Part shown: piece by piece, positions 25,081 to 34,262 of the stretch
Layout: every line of letters starts with the position of its first letter
Numbering within the stretch: position 1 is the stretch's first letter
Assembly: GCF_029813785.1 (NCBI RefSeq)
Contig: NZ_JARVKY010000004.1
Span: 124,001-188,000 of the forward strand
Direction of reading: 5' to 3'
DNA from: Streptomyces sp. DH41
GTDB taxonomy: Bacteria; Actinomycetota; Actinomycetes; Streptomycetales; Streptomycetaceae
DNA length: 64,000 bases
The notes under the pieces: generated by a model
Told to the model about the DNA's origin: nothing
What the model saw: only the letters and a program-made list of their open reading frames with translations
The model's database searches: none
Translations under genes and position numbers: made by a program

Positions 25081-25113
25081 GTGCATAGTGCACTTGCTAT
25101 GCACCATACACAA
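25081..25113 (-). promoter_or_regulatory. SDR promoter covered by a GntR-like palindromic operator
   Basis: Read leftward, TTGTGT (25113-25108) and CACTAT (25090-25085) are a -35/-10 pair with a 17-bp spacer. Over it lies a perfect 8-bp inverted repeat, GTGCATAG (25081-25088) and CTATGCAC (25097-25104) with 8 bp between, extended by TGTAT on both sides with one extra base on the right. GTGCATAGTGCAC is a second palindrome inside it. The placement implies repression. Confidence 0.6.
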
Positions 25114-25334
25114 TACTGGCGTGCGGCGATGTGCCGTCCCGGGGCCCGCGGTGCGTCCGGGCGGCGCGGCAGGCCGCCGATGTGCGTGAGGCACGAGTTG
25201 TCGGCACCGCACATCACGTCCGAGTCCGCGTCCGAGTCCGCGGCCGAAGGAAGGGCGTCGCGCCTTGACGGTGGCGATCGCCGTGGACGAGTGAAGGACG
25301 TCGTCGACGCGGGCGGCGGAGAGGGCTGCGCGCG
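25114..25334. other. Intergenic stretch with a 12-bp tandem repeat
   Basis: No gene is seen between the SDR promoter and the rhaB stop. TCCGAGTCCGCG is repeated twice in tandem at 25219-25242. No hairpin terminator for rhaB was clearly recognised. Confidence 0.4.
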
Positions 25335-26834
25335 TCAGGACTCCGTGCGGGCAGGGGTGAGCCTGGCGGCGGCCGCGTCCCAGGCCGCGCTGTCGCCGCC
25401 TGGGGTGTAGTGCCTGAGGTGCTGGGTGGAGGCGACGAGTCGGCGCATCGCCGCCAGGTCGGCCACCACCCCGGCGGCTCGGGCCTGGACAAGGATGTTG
25501 CCGAGGGCGGTGGCTTCGGCGGGCCCGGCGATGACGGGCAGTCCGGTGGCGTCGGCGGTGAGTTGGCAGAGCAGGTCGTTGCGGGAGCCGCCGCCGACGA
25601 GGTGGATGTGGGTGATGTCGCGGCCGGCGAGTTCGGCCGCCTGCCGCAGGGTGCGGCGGTGGGCCAGCGCCAGGCTCTCCAGGACGCAGCGGACGACAGC
25701 CCCCTGGCTGACGGGGGCGGGCTGGCCCGTACGGCGGCAGTACGCGCGGATCCGTTCCGGCATGTCGCCCGGGGCGAGGAATCCGGGGTCGTCCGGGTCG
25801 ACGATCGCGCCGAACGCCCTGGACCGGGCGGCCTCGGCGAGGAGTACGGGGATGTGTGCGGGCAGCCCCCGCGCTTCCCAGGTCCGGCGGCACTCCTCCA
25901 GCAGCCACATGCCCATGATGTTGCGGAGGTAGCGGACGGTGCCGTCCACACCGAGTTCGTTGGTGAAGTTCGCCGCACGGGAGTCCTCGGTCAGCACCGG
26001 GGCGTCCAGTTCGAGGCCGGCCAGGGACCAGGTGCCGCACGAGATGTAGGCGAAGTGCGGTTCGGTGGCCGGAACGGCGGCGACGGCGGAGGCGGTGTCG
26101 TGCGAGGCGACGGTGACGACCGGTGTGCTCGTGTCGAGACCGGTGTGGGCGGCGACGTGCGGCAGGAGGGTTCCGGCCGGGTCGCCGGGGCGGCGCAGGG
26201 GCGGCAGCAGAGCCGGGTCTATGGAGAGCCGGTCGAGGAGTTCGCCGGACCAGGTGCCCGTGCGGGCGTCGTAGAGGCCGGTGGTGGAGGCGTTGGTCGC
26301 CTCCGCCCCGATGGTTCCGGTCAGCCAGTGGACCAGCAGGTCCGGTATCAGCAGCAGGGTGCGGGCAGCGTCCAGCTGGCTGGTGCCCGCCGCCGAGGCG
26401 AGTTGGAAGACGGTGTTGAACGGCAGGTGCTGCAGCCCGCTGATCCGGTACAGCTCCTTTGGCCCGACGCGGGGCCAGACCCGCTGGGCGGCGTCGTCGG
26501 TGCGGCTGTCCCGGTAGTGGTAGGGGGCGCCGAGGAGTACGCCGTCGGCGTCGAGGAGCCCGTAGTCCACCGCCCACGTGTCCACGCCGATGGAGACGAC
26601 CGAGCCGGCCCGGGCGGCCTGGCGCAGTCCGTCGACGGTTCCCTGGAAGAGCGCGAGCAGGTTCCAGTGCAGTCCGTCGGGCAGGCGTACCGGAGTGTTG
26701 GGGAACCGGTGGGCCTCGGTCAGGTCGAGGTCGTCCGGCCCGACCCGGCCGAGGATCACCCGTCCGCTGGTGGCCCCGAGGTCGACCGCGGCGAACGCCG
26801 AGGGGTGGGCCGAGGAGGCCGGAGTGGTGGTCAC
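25335..26834 (-). CDS. rhaB: L-rhamnulokinase, FGGY family
   Basis: A 499-residue sugar kinase that phosphorylates L-rhamnulose at C1 with ATP. The N-terminal phosphate-1 motif AAVDLGATSGRVILG and the catalytic-type Asp in GVDTWAVDYGLL are typical of rhamnulokinases. ASHDTASAVAAVP and ISCGTWSL form the central loop, and HLVGGGSRNDLLCQ is the C-terminal FGGY adenosine-binding motif. The GTG at 26834 follows GGAGGTAA. It is the last gene of the leftward rhaI-rhaEW-rhaB set, separated from rhaEW by a 156-bp gap holding a strong hairpin. Identity is secure from context and motifs. Confidence 0.93.
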   Translation of the reverse strand: MTTTPASSAHPSAFAAVDLGATSGRVILGRVGPDDLDLTEAHRFPNTPVRLPDGLHWNLLALFQGTVDGLRQAARAGSVVSIGVDTWAVDYGLLDADGVLLGAPYHYRDSRTDDAAQRVWPRVGPKELYRISGLQHLPFNTVFQLASAAGTSQLDAARTLLLIPDLLVHWLTGTIGAEATNASTTGLYDARTGTWSGELLDRLSIDPALLPPLRRPGDPAGTLLPHVAAHTGLDTSTPVVTVASHDTASAVAAVPATEPHFAYISCGTWSLAGLELDAPVLTEDSRAANFTNELGVDGTVRYLRNIMGMWLLEECRRTWEARGLPAHIPVLLAEAARSRAFGAIVDPDDPGFLAPGDMPERIRAYCRRTGQPAPVSQGAVVRCVLESLALAHRRTLRQAAELAGRDITHIHLVGGGSRNDLLCQLTADATGLPVIAGPAEATALGNILVQARAAGVVADLAAMRRLVASTQHLRHYTPGGDSAAWDAAAARLTPARTES

Positions 26835-26939
26835 GTGGTGTTACCTCCGCTGTGCGCGGCGAGGAGGGACGAGGCGAAGGGACCCCGAGCGGGGGAGAGC
26901 GGGGCGATGAGGGCTGGGGCGCCGGCCCGTGCCGCCCGC

Positions 26940-26977
26940 CCGGATGCCGCCGCCGCGACTCGCGCGGCGGCATCCGG
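26940..26977 (-). terminator. Hairpin between rhaEW and rhaB
   Basis: CCGGATGCCGCCG on the left pairs perfectly with CGGCGGCATCCGG on the right around CGCG-ACT-CGCG, giving a 13-bp stem that can extend inward. It starts 14 bp past the rhaEW stop. It could be a partial terminator, an RNA-stability element, or the end of one unit with rhaB having its own promoter. Confidence 0.55.
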
Positions 26978-26990
26978 ACGGGTACAGGGG

Positions 26991-29036
26991 TCAGCGCAGG
27001 AAGGCCGCGGCGACACCCGCGTCCACCGGGACGTGCAGCCCGGTGGTGTGGGTCAGGTCGCCGCCGGTGAGGGCGAAGACCGCGTTCGCCACGTGCTCGG
27101 GCAGCACCTCGCGCTTGAGCAGCGTGCGCTGCGCGTAGTACTCGCCGAGCTTCTCCTCCGCCACGCCGTACACGGCGGCCCGCTTGGCGCCCCAGCCCCC
27201 GGCGAAGATGCCGGAGCCACGCACGACCCCGTCGGGGTTGACGCCGTTGACGCGGATGCCGTGCTCGCCGAGCTCGGCCGCCAGCAGCCGCACCTGGTGT
27301 GCCTGGTCGGCCTTGGTCGCCCCGTAGGCGATGTTGTTGGGACCCGCGAAGACACCGTTCTTGGAAGCGATGTAGACGATGTCGCCGCCGAGCTTCTGCG
27401 CGGTCATCACCCGGGCGGCCTCGCGGGAGACCAGGAAGGAGCCGCGGGCCATGATGTCGTGCTGGAGGTCCCAGTCCTTGGCCGTGGTCTCCAGCAGCGG
27501 CTTGGAGATGGAGATGCCCGCGTTGTTGACGACGAGGTCGACGCCTCCGAAGGCGAGTACGGCCTCGGCGAACGCGGTGGCGATCTGCTCCTCGCTGGTG
27601 ACGTCCACGGTCACAGCCACGGCCTTGTCCGGCCCGCCGAGTTCCTCGGCCACGGCGGTCGCCCCCGCGGCGTCGAGGTCGGCGACCACGACGCAGGCGC
27701 CCTCGGCGACGAGCCGGTGGGCGATGGCCCTGCCGATGCCGGAGCCGGCGCCGGTGACGAAGGCGACCCGGGTGGCCAGCGGCTTGGGCGCGGGCATCCG
27801 CCGCAGCTTGGCCTCCTCCAGCTCCCAGTACTCGATGCGGAACTTCTCCGACTCCTCGATGGGGCTGTAGGAGGAGACGGCCTCGGCGCCGCGCATCACG
27901 TTGATCGCGTTGACGTAGAACTCGCCGGCGACCCGTGCGGTCTGCTTGTCCTTGCCGAAGGAGAACATGCCCACTCCCGGCACCAGCACGATCGCGGGGT
28001 CGGCGCCGCGCATGGCCGGTGAGCCGGGAACGGCGTGCCGCTCGTAGTACGCCCGGTACTCGGCGCGGTACTCGGAGTGCAGCTCCGCCAGCCGGTCGAT
28101 CGCCTGCTCCAGCGGCGCCCCGGCCGGCAGGTCCAGGACCAGCGGCCGGACCTTGGTACGCAGGAAATGGTCGGGGCACGACGTGCCCAGGGCCGCGAGA
28201 CGCGGGTGCTCGGTGCGGGAGAGGAAGTCCAGCACCGTCTCGGAGTCCGTGAAGTGGCCGACCTGCGGCAGGTCGGCGGAGGCGATCGCGCGGACGTACG
28301 GGGCGAGCGCGGCGGCCCGGGCGCGCCGCTCCTCGTCGGGCAACGGCTCGTAGCCGTCCCGCGCCGGGCCGAACGGCTCTGGGCGGCCCTTCTCGGCGAG
28401 GAACGCCTCGGCGGTGCGGATGATGTACAGCGAGTTGGCCTCGCACTCCTCGGAGGTGGCGCCCCACGCGGTGACACCGTGGCCGCCCAGGACGCAGCCG
28501 ACCGCCCGCGGGTTGGCCTCCTTGATCGCGGCGATGTCCAGGCCGAGCTGGAATCCGGGCCGCCGCCACGGCACCCACACGACCTTGTCGCCGAAGCACT
28601 CGGCGGTCAGCTTCTCGCCGTCGGCCGCGCAGGCCAGCGCGATACCCGAGTCGGGGTGCAGGTGGTCCACGTGGGCCGCGTCGACCAGGCCGTGCATGGC
28701 GGTGTCGATGGACGGCGCGGCACCGCCCTTGCCGTGCAGGCAGTAGTCGAACGCGGCGACCATCTCGTCCTCGCGCTCGACACCCGGGTAGACGCCCTTC
28801 AGGGCGTGCAGCCGGTCCAGGCGCAGCGCGGCCAGTCCGTCGGCCTTCAGTGTGCCCAGATCGCCGCCGGAGCCCTTGACCCACAGCAGTTCCAGCTCGC
28901 CACCGGTGACGGGGTCGGTGGCGGTGCCCTTGGCGGACGTGTTCCCGCCCGCGTAGTTGGTGTTGCGCGGGTCCGAGCCCAGCCGGTGCGAGCGCGCCAG
29001 GAGCCCGGCGACTTGGGGATGGATGGCGGAGGCCAT
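26991..29036 (-). CDS. rhaEW: Bifunctional rhamnulose-1-phosphate aldolase / L-lactaldehyde dehydrogenase
   Basis: A 681-residue fusion. Residues 1-400 are a class II aldolase/epimerase domain: NTNYAGGNTSAK binds phosphate, and HVDHLHPD (His122, 125, 127) with His186 in GGHGVTAWG form the metal site. It splits rhamnulose-1-phosphate into dihydroxyacetone phosphate and L-lactaldehyde. Residues about 420-681 are a SDR with GAGSGIG (429-435), NNAG, Ser558, Tyr571 and Lys575, oxidising lactaldehyde to lactate. This is the RhaEW type known from Bacillus and many actinobacteria. GAAGGAAAG precedes the ATG. It begins 69 bp after rhaI, in one operon. Confidence 0.93.
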   Translation of the reverse strand: MASAIHPQVAGLLARSHRLGSDPRNTNYAGGNTSAKGTATDPVTGGELELLWVKGSGGDLGTLKADGLAALRLDRLHALKGVYPGVEREDEMVAAFDYCLHGKGGAAPSIDTAMHGLVDAAHVDHLHPDSGIALACAADGEKLTAECFGDKVVWVPWRRPGFQLGLDIAAIKEANPRAVGCVLGGHGVTAWGATSEECEANSLYIIRTAEAFLAEKGRPEPFGPARDGYEPLPDEERRARAAALAPYVRAIASADLPQVGHFTDSETVLDFLSRTEHPRLAALGTSCPDHFLRTKVRPLVLDLPAGAPLEQAIDRLAELHSEYRAEYRAYYERHAVPGSPAMRGADPAIVLVPGVGMFSFGKDKQTARVAGEFYVNAINVMRGAEAVSSYSPIEESEKFRIEYWELEEAKLRRMPAPKPLATRVAFVTGAGSGIGRAIAHRLVAEGACVVVADLDAAGATAVAEELGGPDKAVAVTVDVTSEEQIATAFAEAVLAFGGVDLVVNNAGISISKPLLETTAKDWDLQHDIMARGSFLVSREAARVMTAQKLGGDIVYIASKNGVFAGPNNIAYGATKADQAHQVRLLAAELGEHGIRVNGVNPDGVVRGSGIFAGGWGAKRAAVYGVAEEKLGEYYAQRTLLKREVLPEHVANAVFALTGGDLTHTTGLHVPVDAGVAAAFLR

Positions 29037-29105
29037 GGTGATCTTTCCTTCGGGATGGGTTGACGACGGAGGACGCCCGAGGCCGGGCGGCGCCCCGGAA
29101 CGGTG

Positions 29106-30272
29106 TTACGCGCCCCAGCCGGCCTGCTCGCCGCCCACGCGTTCGGCGGCGATCCGCTCCTGCCAGCCGTCGGCGCGGTAGGCGGCGACCGGGTCGGGGT
29201 TCAGGCCCTTCTCCTCACGGATCCCGGCCAGCAGCGGCCGCACGTCGGTGTTGTACGCGTCCATCAGGACGGCGTTGGCCGCCAGGACGTCGCCCTCCCG
29301 CTGGGCGGCGGCCAGCGCATCGTCGTCGATCAGCAGTGCCTTGGCGGTGGCTTCCTGCACGTTCATCACCGAACGGATGATCGCCGGGATCTTCGCCTCG
29401 ATGTTGTGGCACTGGTCGAGCATGAAGGCCACGCCCGCGGCGGGGTCGAGGCCGCCGTTCTTGATGACCTCGTGGAGGATCCGGAAGAGCTGGAAGGGGT
29501 CGGCGGCGCCGACCATCAGGTCGTCGTCGGCGTAGAAGCGGGAGTTGAAGTCGAACCCGCCGAGCTTCGCCTCGCGGAGCAGGACGGCCACGATGAACTC
29601 GATGTTGGTGCCCGGCGCGTGATGGCCGGTGTCCACGACGACCTTGGCCTTGTCACCGAGCTTCAGGCAGTGCGCGTAGGCGGTGCCCCAGTCGGGGACG
29701 TCGGTCGTGTAGAACGCCGGCTCGAAGAACTTGTACTCCAGGAGCATCCGCTGGTCCGCGCCCAGGCGCTCGTAGACGGTCTGGAGGGCCTCCGCGAGTC
29801 GGTCCTGGCGGGCCGAGATGTCGTCCTGGCCGGGGTAGTTGGTGCCGTCGGCGAACCAAAGCTTCAGGTCGCGGGAGCCGGTGGCGTCCATGATGTCGAC
29901 GCACTCCAGCAGATGGGCCAGCGCCTTGCGCCGCACGGCGGCGTCGGGATGGCAGACACTGCCCAGCTTGTAGTCGTCGTCCTGGAAGACGTTGGAGTTG
30001 ATGGTGCCCAGTTCCAGGCCCCGCTCCTTCGCGTACGCGGCCAGCGCCGCGTAGTCGTCCACCCTGTCCCAGGGGATGTGGAGCGCCACCCGGGGGGTGA
30101 CGCCGGTGAACTCGTGCACTTTGGCCGCGTCGTCCAGCTTCTCGCGCGGTGTCCGCGGCACGCCGGGCTGCGCGAACACCTTGAAACGCGTTCCGGAGTT
30201 GCCGTAGCCCCAGGAAGGCGTCTCGACCCGCTGGTCGGCGAGTGCGGTTCTCACGGCAGTAATGTCAGGCAT
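29106..30272 (-). CDS. rhaI: L-rhamnose isomerase
   Basis: A 388-residue TIM-barrel isomerase of the RhaI (Pseudomonas/Sinorhizobium) type, converting L-rhamnose to L-rhamnulose. The segments SWGYGNSGTRFKVFAQPG, HIPWD, the metal-ligand Glu in LLEYKFFEPAFY, Asp and His in VVVDTGHHAPGTNIE, and FNSRFYADDDLMVGAADP are characteristic. The ATG at 30272 (MPDITAVRTAL) is chosen because AGAGGTGG lies just before it; the open frame extends upstream through the promoter. It is the first gene of the leftward operon, under the promoter at 30353-30381 with an operator at 30331-30342. Confidence 0.94.
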   Translation of the reverse strand: MPDITAVRTALADQRVETPSWGYGNSGTRFKVFAQPGVPRTPREKLDDAAKVHEFTGVTPRVALHIPWDRVDDYAALAAYAKERGLELGTINSNVFQDDDYKLGSVCHPDAAVRRKALAHLLECVDIMDATGSRDLKLWFADGTNYPGQDDISARQDRLAEALQTVYERLGADQRMLLEYKFFEPAFYTTDVPDWGTAYAHCLKLGDKAKVVVDTGHHAPGTNIEFIVAVLLREAKLGGFDFNSRFYADDDLMVGAADPFQLFRILHEVIKNGGLDPAAGVAFMLDQCHNIEAKIPAIIRSVMNVQEATAKALLIDDDALAAAQREGDVLAANAVLMDAYNTDVRPLLAGIREEKGLNPDPVAAYRADGWQERIAAERVGGEQAGWGA

Positions 30273-30330
30273 GTCCACCTCTGGATGCGCAAGTTGCCCC
30301 GTCGCGGGAGTCTTGGGGAACTTGTTCGTG

Positions 30331-30381
30331 TGAATCGATTCAGGCTGCGCCGAAACTAACCCCTGCCGCAATCCCCGTCAA
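30331..30381 (-). promoter_or_regulatory. rhaI promoter with LacI-type operator
   Basis: Read leftward: -35 TTGACG (30381-30376), 17-bp spacer, -10 TAGTTT (30358-30353). The start should be near 30347. The perfect palindrome TGAATCGATTCA (30331-30342) lies just downstream of it, a classic roadblock position for a LacI-family repressor. Confidence 0.75.
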
Positions 30382-30467
30382 GGGTCCCCGCAGGGCTTGA
30401 CCCACCTGTTGCCTGTCACTTGCCTGCCACCGCGTCACAGACCGGGTGACCGCATGAGTGCGGACCC

Positions 30468-30523
30468 TTGACGTCCCGGACAGGCTGAAGCTAGCTTCCC
30501 GGCAACCCCGTTGAAACATTTCA
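30468..30523 (+). promoter_or_regulatory. rhaT operon promoter with LacI-type operator
   Basis: -35 TTGACG (30468-30473), 18-bp spacer, -10 TAGCTT (30492-30497). TTGAAACATTTCA at 30511-30523 matches a LacI-type operator and lies about 7-20 bp past the predicted start. It also forms the loop of a hairpin whose arms are AACCCCG and CGGGGTT. Confidence 0.75.
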
Positions 30524-30563
30524 CAGCGGGGTTTCCGCTCGGCACACGTACTGGAGAGAACTC

Positions 30564-32093
30564 ATGACTCATCCCGAACCGGAGACCACTCCGGTGCTCG
30601 CCCTGGAGGGAGTGAGTAAATCCTTCGGTGCCGTCCGAGCGCTGCGCGACGTCTCGCTGCGGCTGTACGCGGGCGAGGCCCATGCCCTGGCGGGCGAGAA
30701 CGGCGCCGGCAAGTCCACCCTGATCAAGACTCTCGCGGGCGTGCACCGTCCGGACACCGGAACGGTCCTCCTCGACGGCGAGCCGGTGGGCTTCCACAGC
30801 CCGGCGGACGCCCGCGACGCGGGGATCGCCGTGATCTACCAGGAGCCGACGCTCTTCCCCGACCTGTCCGTCGCGGAGAACATCTTCATCGGACGGCAGC
30901 CCCGGCGCTCCCTGGGCAGGGTGAACCACCGTACGGTCAAGTCGGCCGCGGCCGAACTCTTCGCCCGCCTCGGTGTCGCCCTCGACCCCGACCAGCCGGC
31001 CCGCGGCCTCTCCATCGCCGACCAGCAGCTGGTGGAGATCGCCAAGGCCCTGTCCTTCGACGCCCGCGTGCTGATCATGGACGAGCCGACGGCGGCGCTC
31101 ACCGGCAGCGAGGTGGCCCGGCTGTTCGGCGTGGTCAGGACGCTGCGCGAGCAGGGGGCGGCGGTGCTCTTCATCTCGCACCGCCTGGAGGAGATCTTCG
31201 AGCTGTGCCAGCGGGTCACCACCCTGCGCGATGGTGCCTGGATCGCCAGTGAACCCCTCTCCGCGCTCGACGAGGACGGACTGGTGCGCCGCATGGTCGG
31301 CCGCGACCTGGAGGAGCTCTACCCCAAGCAGGAGACCCGGATCGGCGAGGTCGCCCTCAGCGTCCGACGGCTGACGCGCGAAGGCGTGTTCACCGATGTG
31401 TCCTTCGACGTCCGGCGCGGTGAGATCCTCGGTCTCGCCGGTCTGGTCGGGGCGGGTCGAAGTGAAGTCGCCCGCGCGGTCTTCGGCGTCGACCGGTTCG
31501 ACGGCGGTGAGGTCGATGTGCTCGGCCGGAAGCTTCCGCCGGGTGCTCCGAGCCTGGCCATGGCCGCCGGTCTCGCGCTGGTGCCCGAGGACCGCCGCGC
31601 GCAGGGCCTGGTGATGGACATGTCCATCGAGCGGAACATCGGGCTGACCGGCTTCGCGGCCACCTCCCGGGCCGGCCTGATGAACCGGCGGGCCGAGCGC
31701 AGCCTCGCCGTGGACTGGGCGACGAGGCTCCAGGTGAAGTACGCGCGCCTGGCCGATGTCGTGGGGACGCTCTCGGGCGGCAACCAGCAGAAGGTCGTAC
31801 TGGCCAAATGGCTCGCCACGGCTCCCCAGGTGCTGATCGTGGACGAGCCGACCCGCGGTATCGACGTGGGGACCAAGGCGGAGGTGCACCACCTGCTGTC
31901 CTCGCTGGCCGCCGATGGCGTGGCGGTGCTGATGATCTCGTCCGACCTGCCGGAGATCCTCGGTATGGCCGATCGCGTCCTGGTGATGCACGAGGGCCGG
32001 CTGACCGCGGAGATCCCCCGGTCGGAAGCGACCGAGGAGACCGTGATGGCAGCCGCGACCGGCCGCGGCGACCGAGGGAGGAAGGCGGCATGA
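30564..32093 (+). CDS. rhaT: Rhamnose ABC importer, dual ATP-binding subunit (CUT2)
   Basis: A 509-residue tandem ATPase of the RbsA/XylG/RhaT type. The first half has Walker [10 protein letters not shown] (44-52), a signature-like [15 protein letters not shown] and Walker [12 protein letters not shown]. The second half has the degenerate Walker [10 protein letters not shown] normal for this group, an LSGGNQQK signature and [14 protein letters not shown]. It energises uptake of L-rhamnose through the two permeases that follow. CTGGAGAG precedes the ATG. The stop overlaps the first permease start by ATGA (32090-32093). Naming follows the rhizobial rhaSTPQ transporter. Confidence 0.92.
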   Translation: MTHPEPETTPVLALEGVSKSFGAVRALRDVSLRLYAGEAHALAGENGAGKSTLIKTLAGVHRPDTGTVLLDGEPVGFHSPADARDAGIAVIYQEPTLFPDLSVAENIFIGRQPRRSLGRVNHRTVKSAAAELFARLGVALDPDQPARGLSIADQQLVEIAKALSFDARVLIMDEPTAALTGSEVARLFGVVRTLREQGAAVLFISHRLEEIFELCQRVTTLRDGAWIASEPLSALDEDGLVRRMVGRDLEELYPKQETRIGEVALSVRRLTREGVFTDVSFDVRRGEILGLAGLVGAGRSEVARAVFGVDRFDGGEVDVLGRKLPPGAPSLAMAAGLALVPEDRRAQGLVMDMSIERNIGLTGFAATSRAGLMNRRAERSLAVDWATRLQVKYARLADVVGTLSGGNQQKVVLAKWLATAPQVLIVDEPTRGIDVGTKAEVHHLLSSLAADGVAVLMISSDLPEILGMADRVLVMHEGRLTAEIPRSEATEETVMAAATGRGDRGRKAA

Positions 32094-33145
32094 CCGCGAC
32101 CGTGGAGCCCGTGCGGCCAGAGGTCGCCCCCGAGTCCGTCGCCGCGCGGCGGCTCATGGACAAGATGTTCAAGGCCCGAGAACTGGCCGTGATCGCCGTG
32201 CTGGTGGTGATGCTCGGCGCGACCCAGCTGTCCAACTCCGAGTTCCTGTCGCAGCAGGGCATCAGGGACCTGATGCTGAACGCGACCATCCTCGTGCTGG
32301 TCGCGATCGGCCAGGCGATGGTGGTGATCACCCGCAACGTCGACCTGTCGGTCGGTTCCGTGCTGGGCGTCTCCGCCTTCGCCGCGGGCCTCTACCTCAA
32401 GGACGGCGGCCACCCGCTCGTCGCCGTCCTGCTGGCCGTGGGCGTCGGCGCGCTGTTCGGCGTGGTCAACGGCGCGCTGGTGAGCCTGGGCAAGGTCCCG
32501 GCGCTGGTGGTGACCCTGGGCACGCTCTACATCGTCCGCGGCATCGACTCGATCTGGGTCGGCTCCCGCCAGATCACGGCGAGCGCCCTGCCCGACGGCT
32601 TCGTGGACTTCGGCAGCGGCGGCATCTGGGTGGTGCCCTACCTCGCGCTGCTCACCGTGGCCGTCCTGGTCGTCGTGGCCTACTACCTCCGCAACTACCG
32701 CAGCGGACGGGACATGTACGCCCTGGGGTCCAACCCGGAGGCCGCCCGGCTCGCCGGTGTCCCGATCCGGGCCCGGATCATGACCGCCTACGTGGTCTGC
32801 GGGGCGCTCGCCGGACTCGCCGGCGCCCTGTACCTCGCCAGGTTCGGCAACGTCGACTCCAACACCGGCAACGGGTACGAACTCATCGTGGTGAGCGCCG
32901 TGGTCGTCGGCGGCGTCGCCTTCACCGGCGGATCGGGCACCGTGTACGGCGCCGCGCTCGGTGCCGTGCTGCTGACCTCCATCAACGGTGTGCTTCCCGC
33001 CCTCGGCGTGAGTTCGGTGTGGGTCACCGCCATCAACGGCTTCCTGCTGCTGCTCGCCATCGCCGTCGACCGGATCCTGGCGCTCAGAGTCTCCGGAGCC
33101 CTGCGCAAGAAGGCCGCACAGTCGAGGAGTGCCCGTCATGCCTGA
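32090..33145 (+). CDS. rhaP: Rhamnose ABC importer permease 1 (CUT2)
   Basis: A 351-residue BPD_transp_2 permease with 8-10 spans. The [16 protein letters not shown] segment (here [16 protein letters not shown]) and the coupling stretch [20 protein letters not shown] are the CUT2 hallmarks. [24 protein letters not shown] follows in split spans. The ATG at 32090 overlaps the ATPase stop and follows GGGAGGAAGG. It forms a heterodimer with the second permease, as in the rhizobial RhaPQ pair. Confidence 0.9.
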   Translation: MTATVEPVRPEVAPESVAARRLMDKMFKARELAVIAVLVVMLGATQLSNSEFLSQQGIRDLMLNATILVLVAIGQAMVVITRNVDLSVGSVLGVSAFAAGLYLKDGGHPLVAVLLAVGVGALFGVVNGALVSLGKVPALVVTLGTLYIVRGIDSIWVGSRQITASALPDGFVDFGSGGIWVVPYLALLTVAVLVVVAYYLRNYRSGRDMYALGSNPEAARLAGVPIRARIMTAYVVCGALAGLAGALYLARFGNVDSNTGNGYELIVVSAVVVGGVAFTGGSGTVYGAALGAVLLTSINGVLPALGVSSVWVTAINGFLLLLAIAVDRILALRVSGALRKKAAQSRSARHA

Positions 33146-34169
33146 CACCACCGTCAAGTCACCCGTGCTCTCCCGTCTCGGCGGCGCGGTGCGCTGGGAC
33201 ACCTCGGTCGGCGTGCTGCTGGTCGTCCTGCTGATCTGTTCGTTCTCCTTCGTGGAGAACTTCGGCAACGCCCTGAACGTGTCGTTCCTCATCGGCAACA
33301 CCCTGCCCATCGCCCTGATCGCCCTGCCGATGGCGATGCTCGTGGTCTCCGGCGAGGTGGACCTCTCGGTGGCCTCCACCGCCGGCCTCTCCAGTGCCGT
33401 GATGGGCGCGCTGTGGAACGCCGGGATGGCGATCGAGACGATCATCCCGATCTGCGTGCTGCTCGGCGTGGTGTGCGGCCTGGTCAACGGCCTTCTGGTG
33501 ACCCGGCTCGGACTGCCCTCGCTGGCCGTCACCATCGGCACGCTCGGCGCCTACCGGGGCATCGCGCAGATCGTGCTCGGTTCCGACTCCGTGACCGACT
33601 TCCCGGCCCAGTACCTGGACTTCGGGGCCGGCCGGTTCGGGGACACGTTCCTCCCGTACGCCGTCGTCCCGTTCGTCATCCTGCTGGCGATCGCCGTCGT
33701 CGTGCTGCACGCCACGCGCTTCGGCCGTTCGCTGTTCGCCATCGGCGCCTCCGAGGAGGCCGCACGCTTCGCCGGTGTCCGGGTCAAGCGGCTCAAGCTG
33801 GCCATGTTCGTGTCCACGGGTGTGATCTCCGCCCTCACCGGTGTCTTCTGGACGCTGCACTACGCCAGCGCCCGCTACGACAACGCCACCGGACTGGAAC
33901 TGTCTGTGATCGCCGCGGTGCTGCTGGGCGGCATCGACTTCGACGGCGGCAAGGGCACGCTCGGCGGCGCCGTCGCCGGTGTGTTCCTGCTCGGCACGAT
34001 GCAGAACGTCATGAGCCTGCTGAACGTCACCGCCCAGTCCCAGACCGTGGCGACCGGAGTCCTCCTGGTGGTCTCCGTCCTCGCGCCGCGGATCGGCCGC
34101 CAGGTCTCCCAGGTACGGGCCAGGGGGAGAACGGCCGCTTCCCCACCGTTGACAGCTCCTTCCTCATAG
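33138..34169 (+). CDS. rhaQ: Rhamnose ABC importer permease 2 (CUT2)
   Basis: A 343-residue permease paralogous to the first. VSGEVDLSVASTAGL, GRSLFAIGASEEAARFAGVRV and LLGGIDFDGGKGTLGG are the matching hallmark segments. The ATG at 33138 lies inside the end of the first permease gene (8-nt overlap) and has GAGGAG eight bases upstream. The C-terminus is a short, basic Ser/Pro/Ala tail. The 93-bp gap that follows holds a hairpin before the binding-protein gene. Confidence 0.9.
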   Translation: MPDTTVKSPVLSRLGGAVRWDTSVGVLLVVLLICSFSFVENFGNALNVSFLIGNTLPIALIALPMAMLVVSGEVDLSVASTAGLSSAVMGALWNAGMAIETIIPICVLLGVVCGLVNGLLVTRLGLPSLAVTIGTLGAYRGIAQIVLGSDSVTDFPAQYLDFGAGRFGDTFLPYAVVPFVILLAIAVVVLHATRFGRSLFAIGASEEAARFAGVRVKRLKLAMFVSTGVISALTGVFWTLHYASARYDNATGLELSVIAAVLLGGIDFDGGKGTLGGAVAGVFLLGTMQNVMSLLNVTAQSQTVATGVLLVVSVLAPRIGRQVSQVRARGRTAASPPLTAPSS

Positions 34170-34196
34170 CCCTTCTTCCCGTCCTCCCGGCTCCTC

Positions 34197-34224
34197 ACGG
34201 GCCCTCCCCGCCGGGAGAGCCCGT
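34197..34224 (+). other. Hairpin between permease and binding-protein genes
   Basis: ACGGGC (34197-34202) pairs with GCCCGT (34219-34224). Past one C/A mismatch a further five pairs close on the 4-nt loop CGCC. Such intercistronic hairpins often raise binding-protein mRNA over permease mRNA by halting 3' decay (general knowledge, not shown here). Confidence 0.5.
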
Positions 34225-34262
34225 CCTCTCCCCTCCCTCCCGTACAGGCAAAGGAACTTCCC

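Noticed and set aside
25018..28884. A long minus-strand frame across rhaB, rhaEW and the SDR promoter
   Set aside because: The true frames of rhaB and rhaEW carry all motifs; this one is Arg/Gly/Pro-rich shadow sequence.
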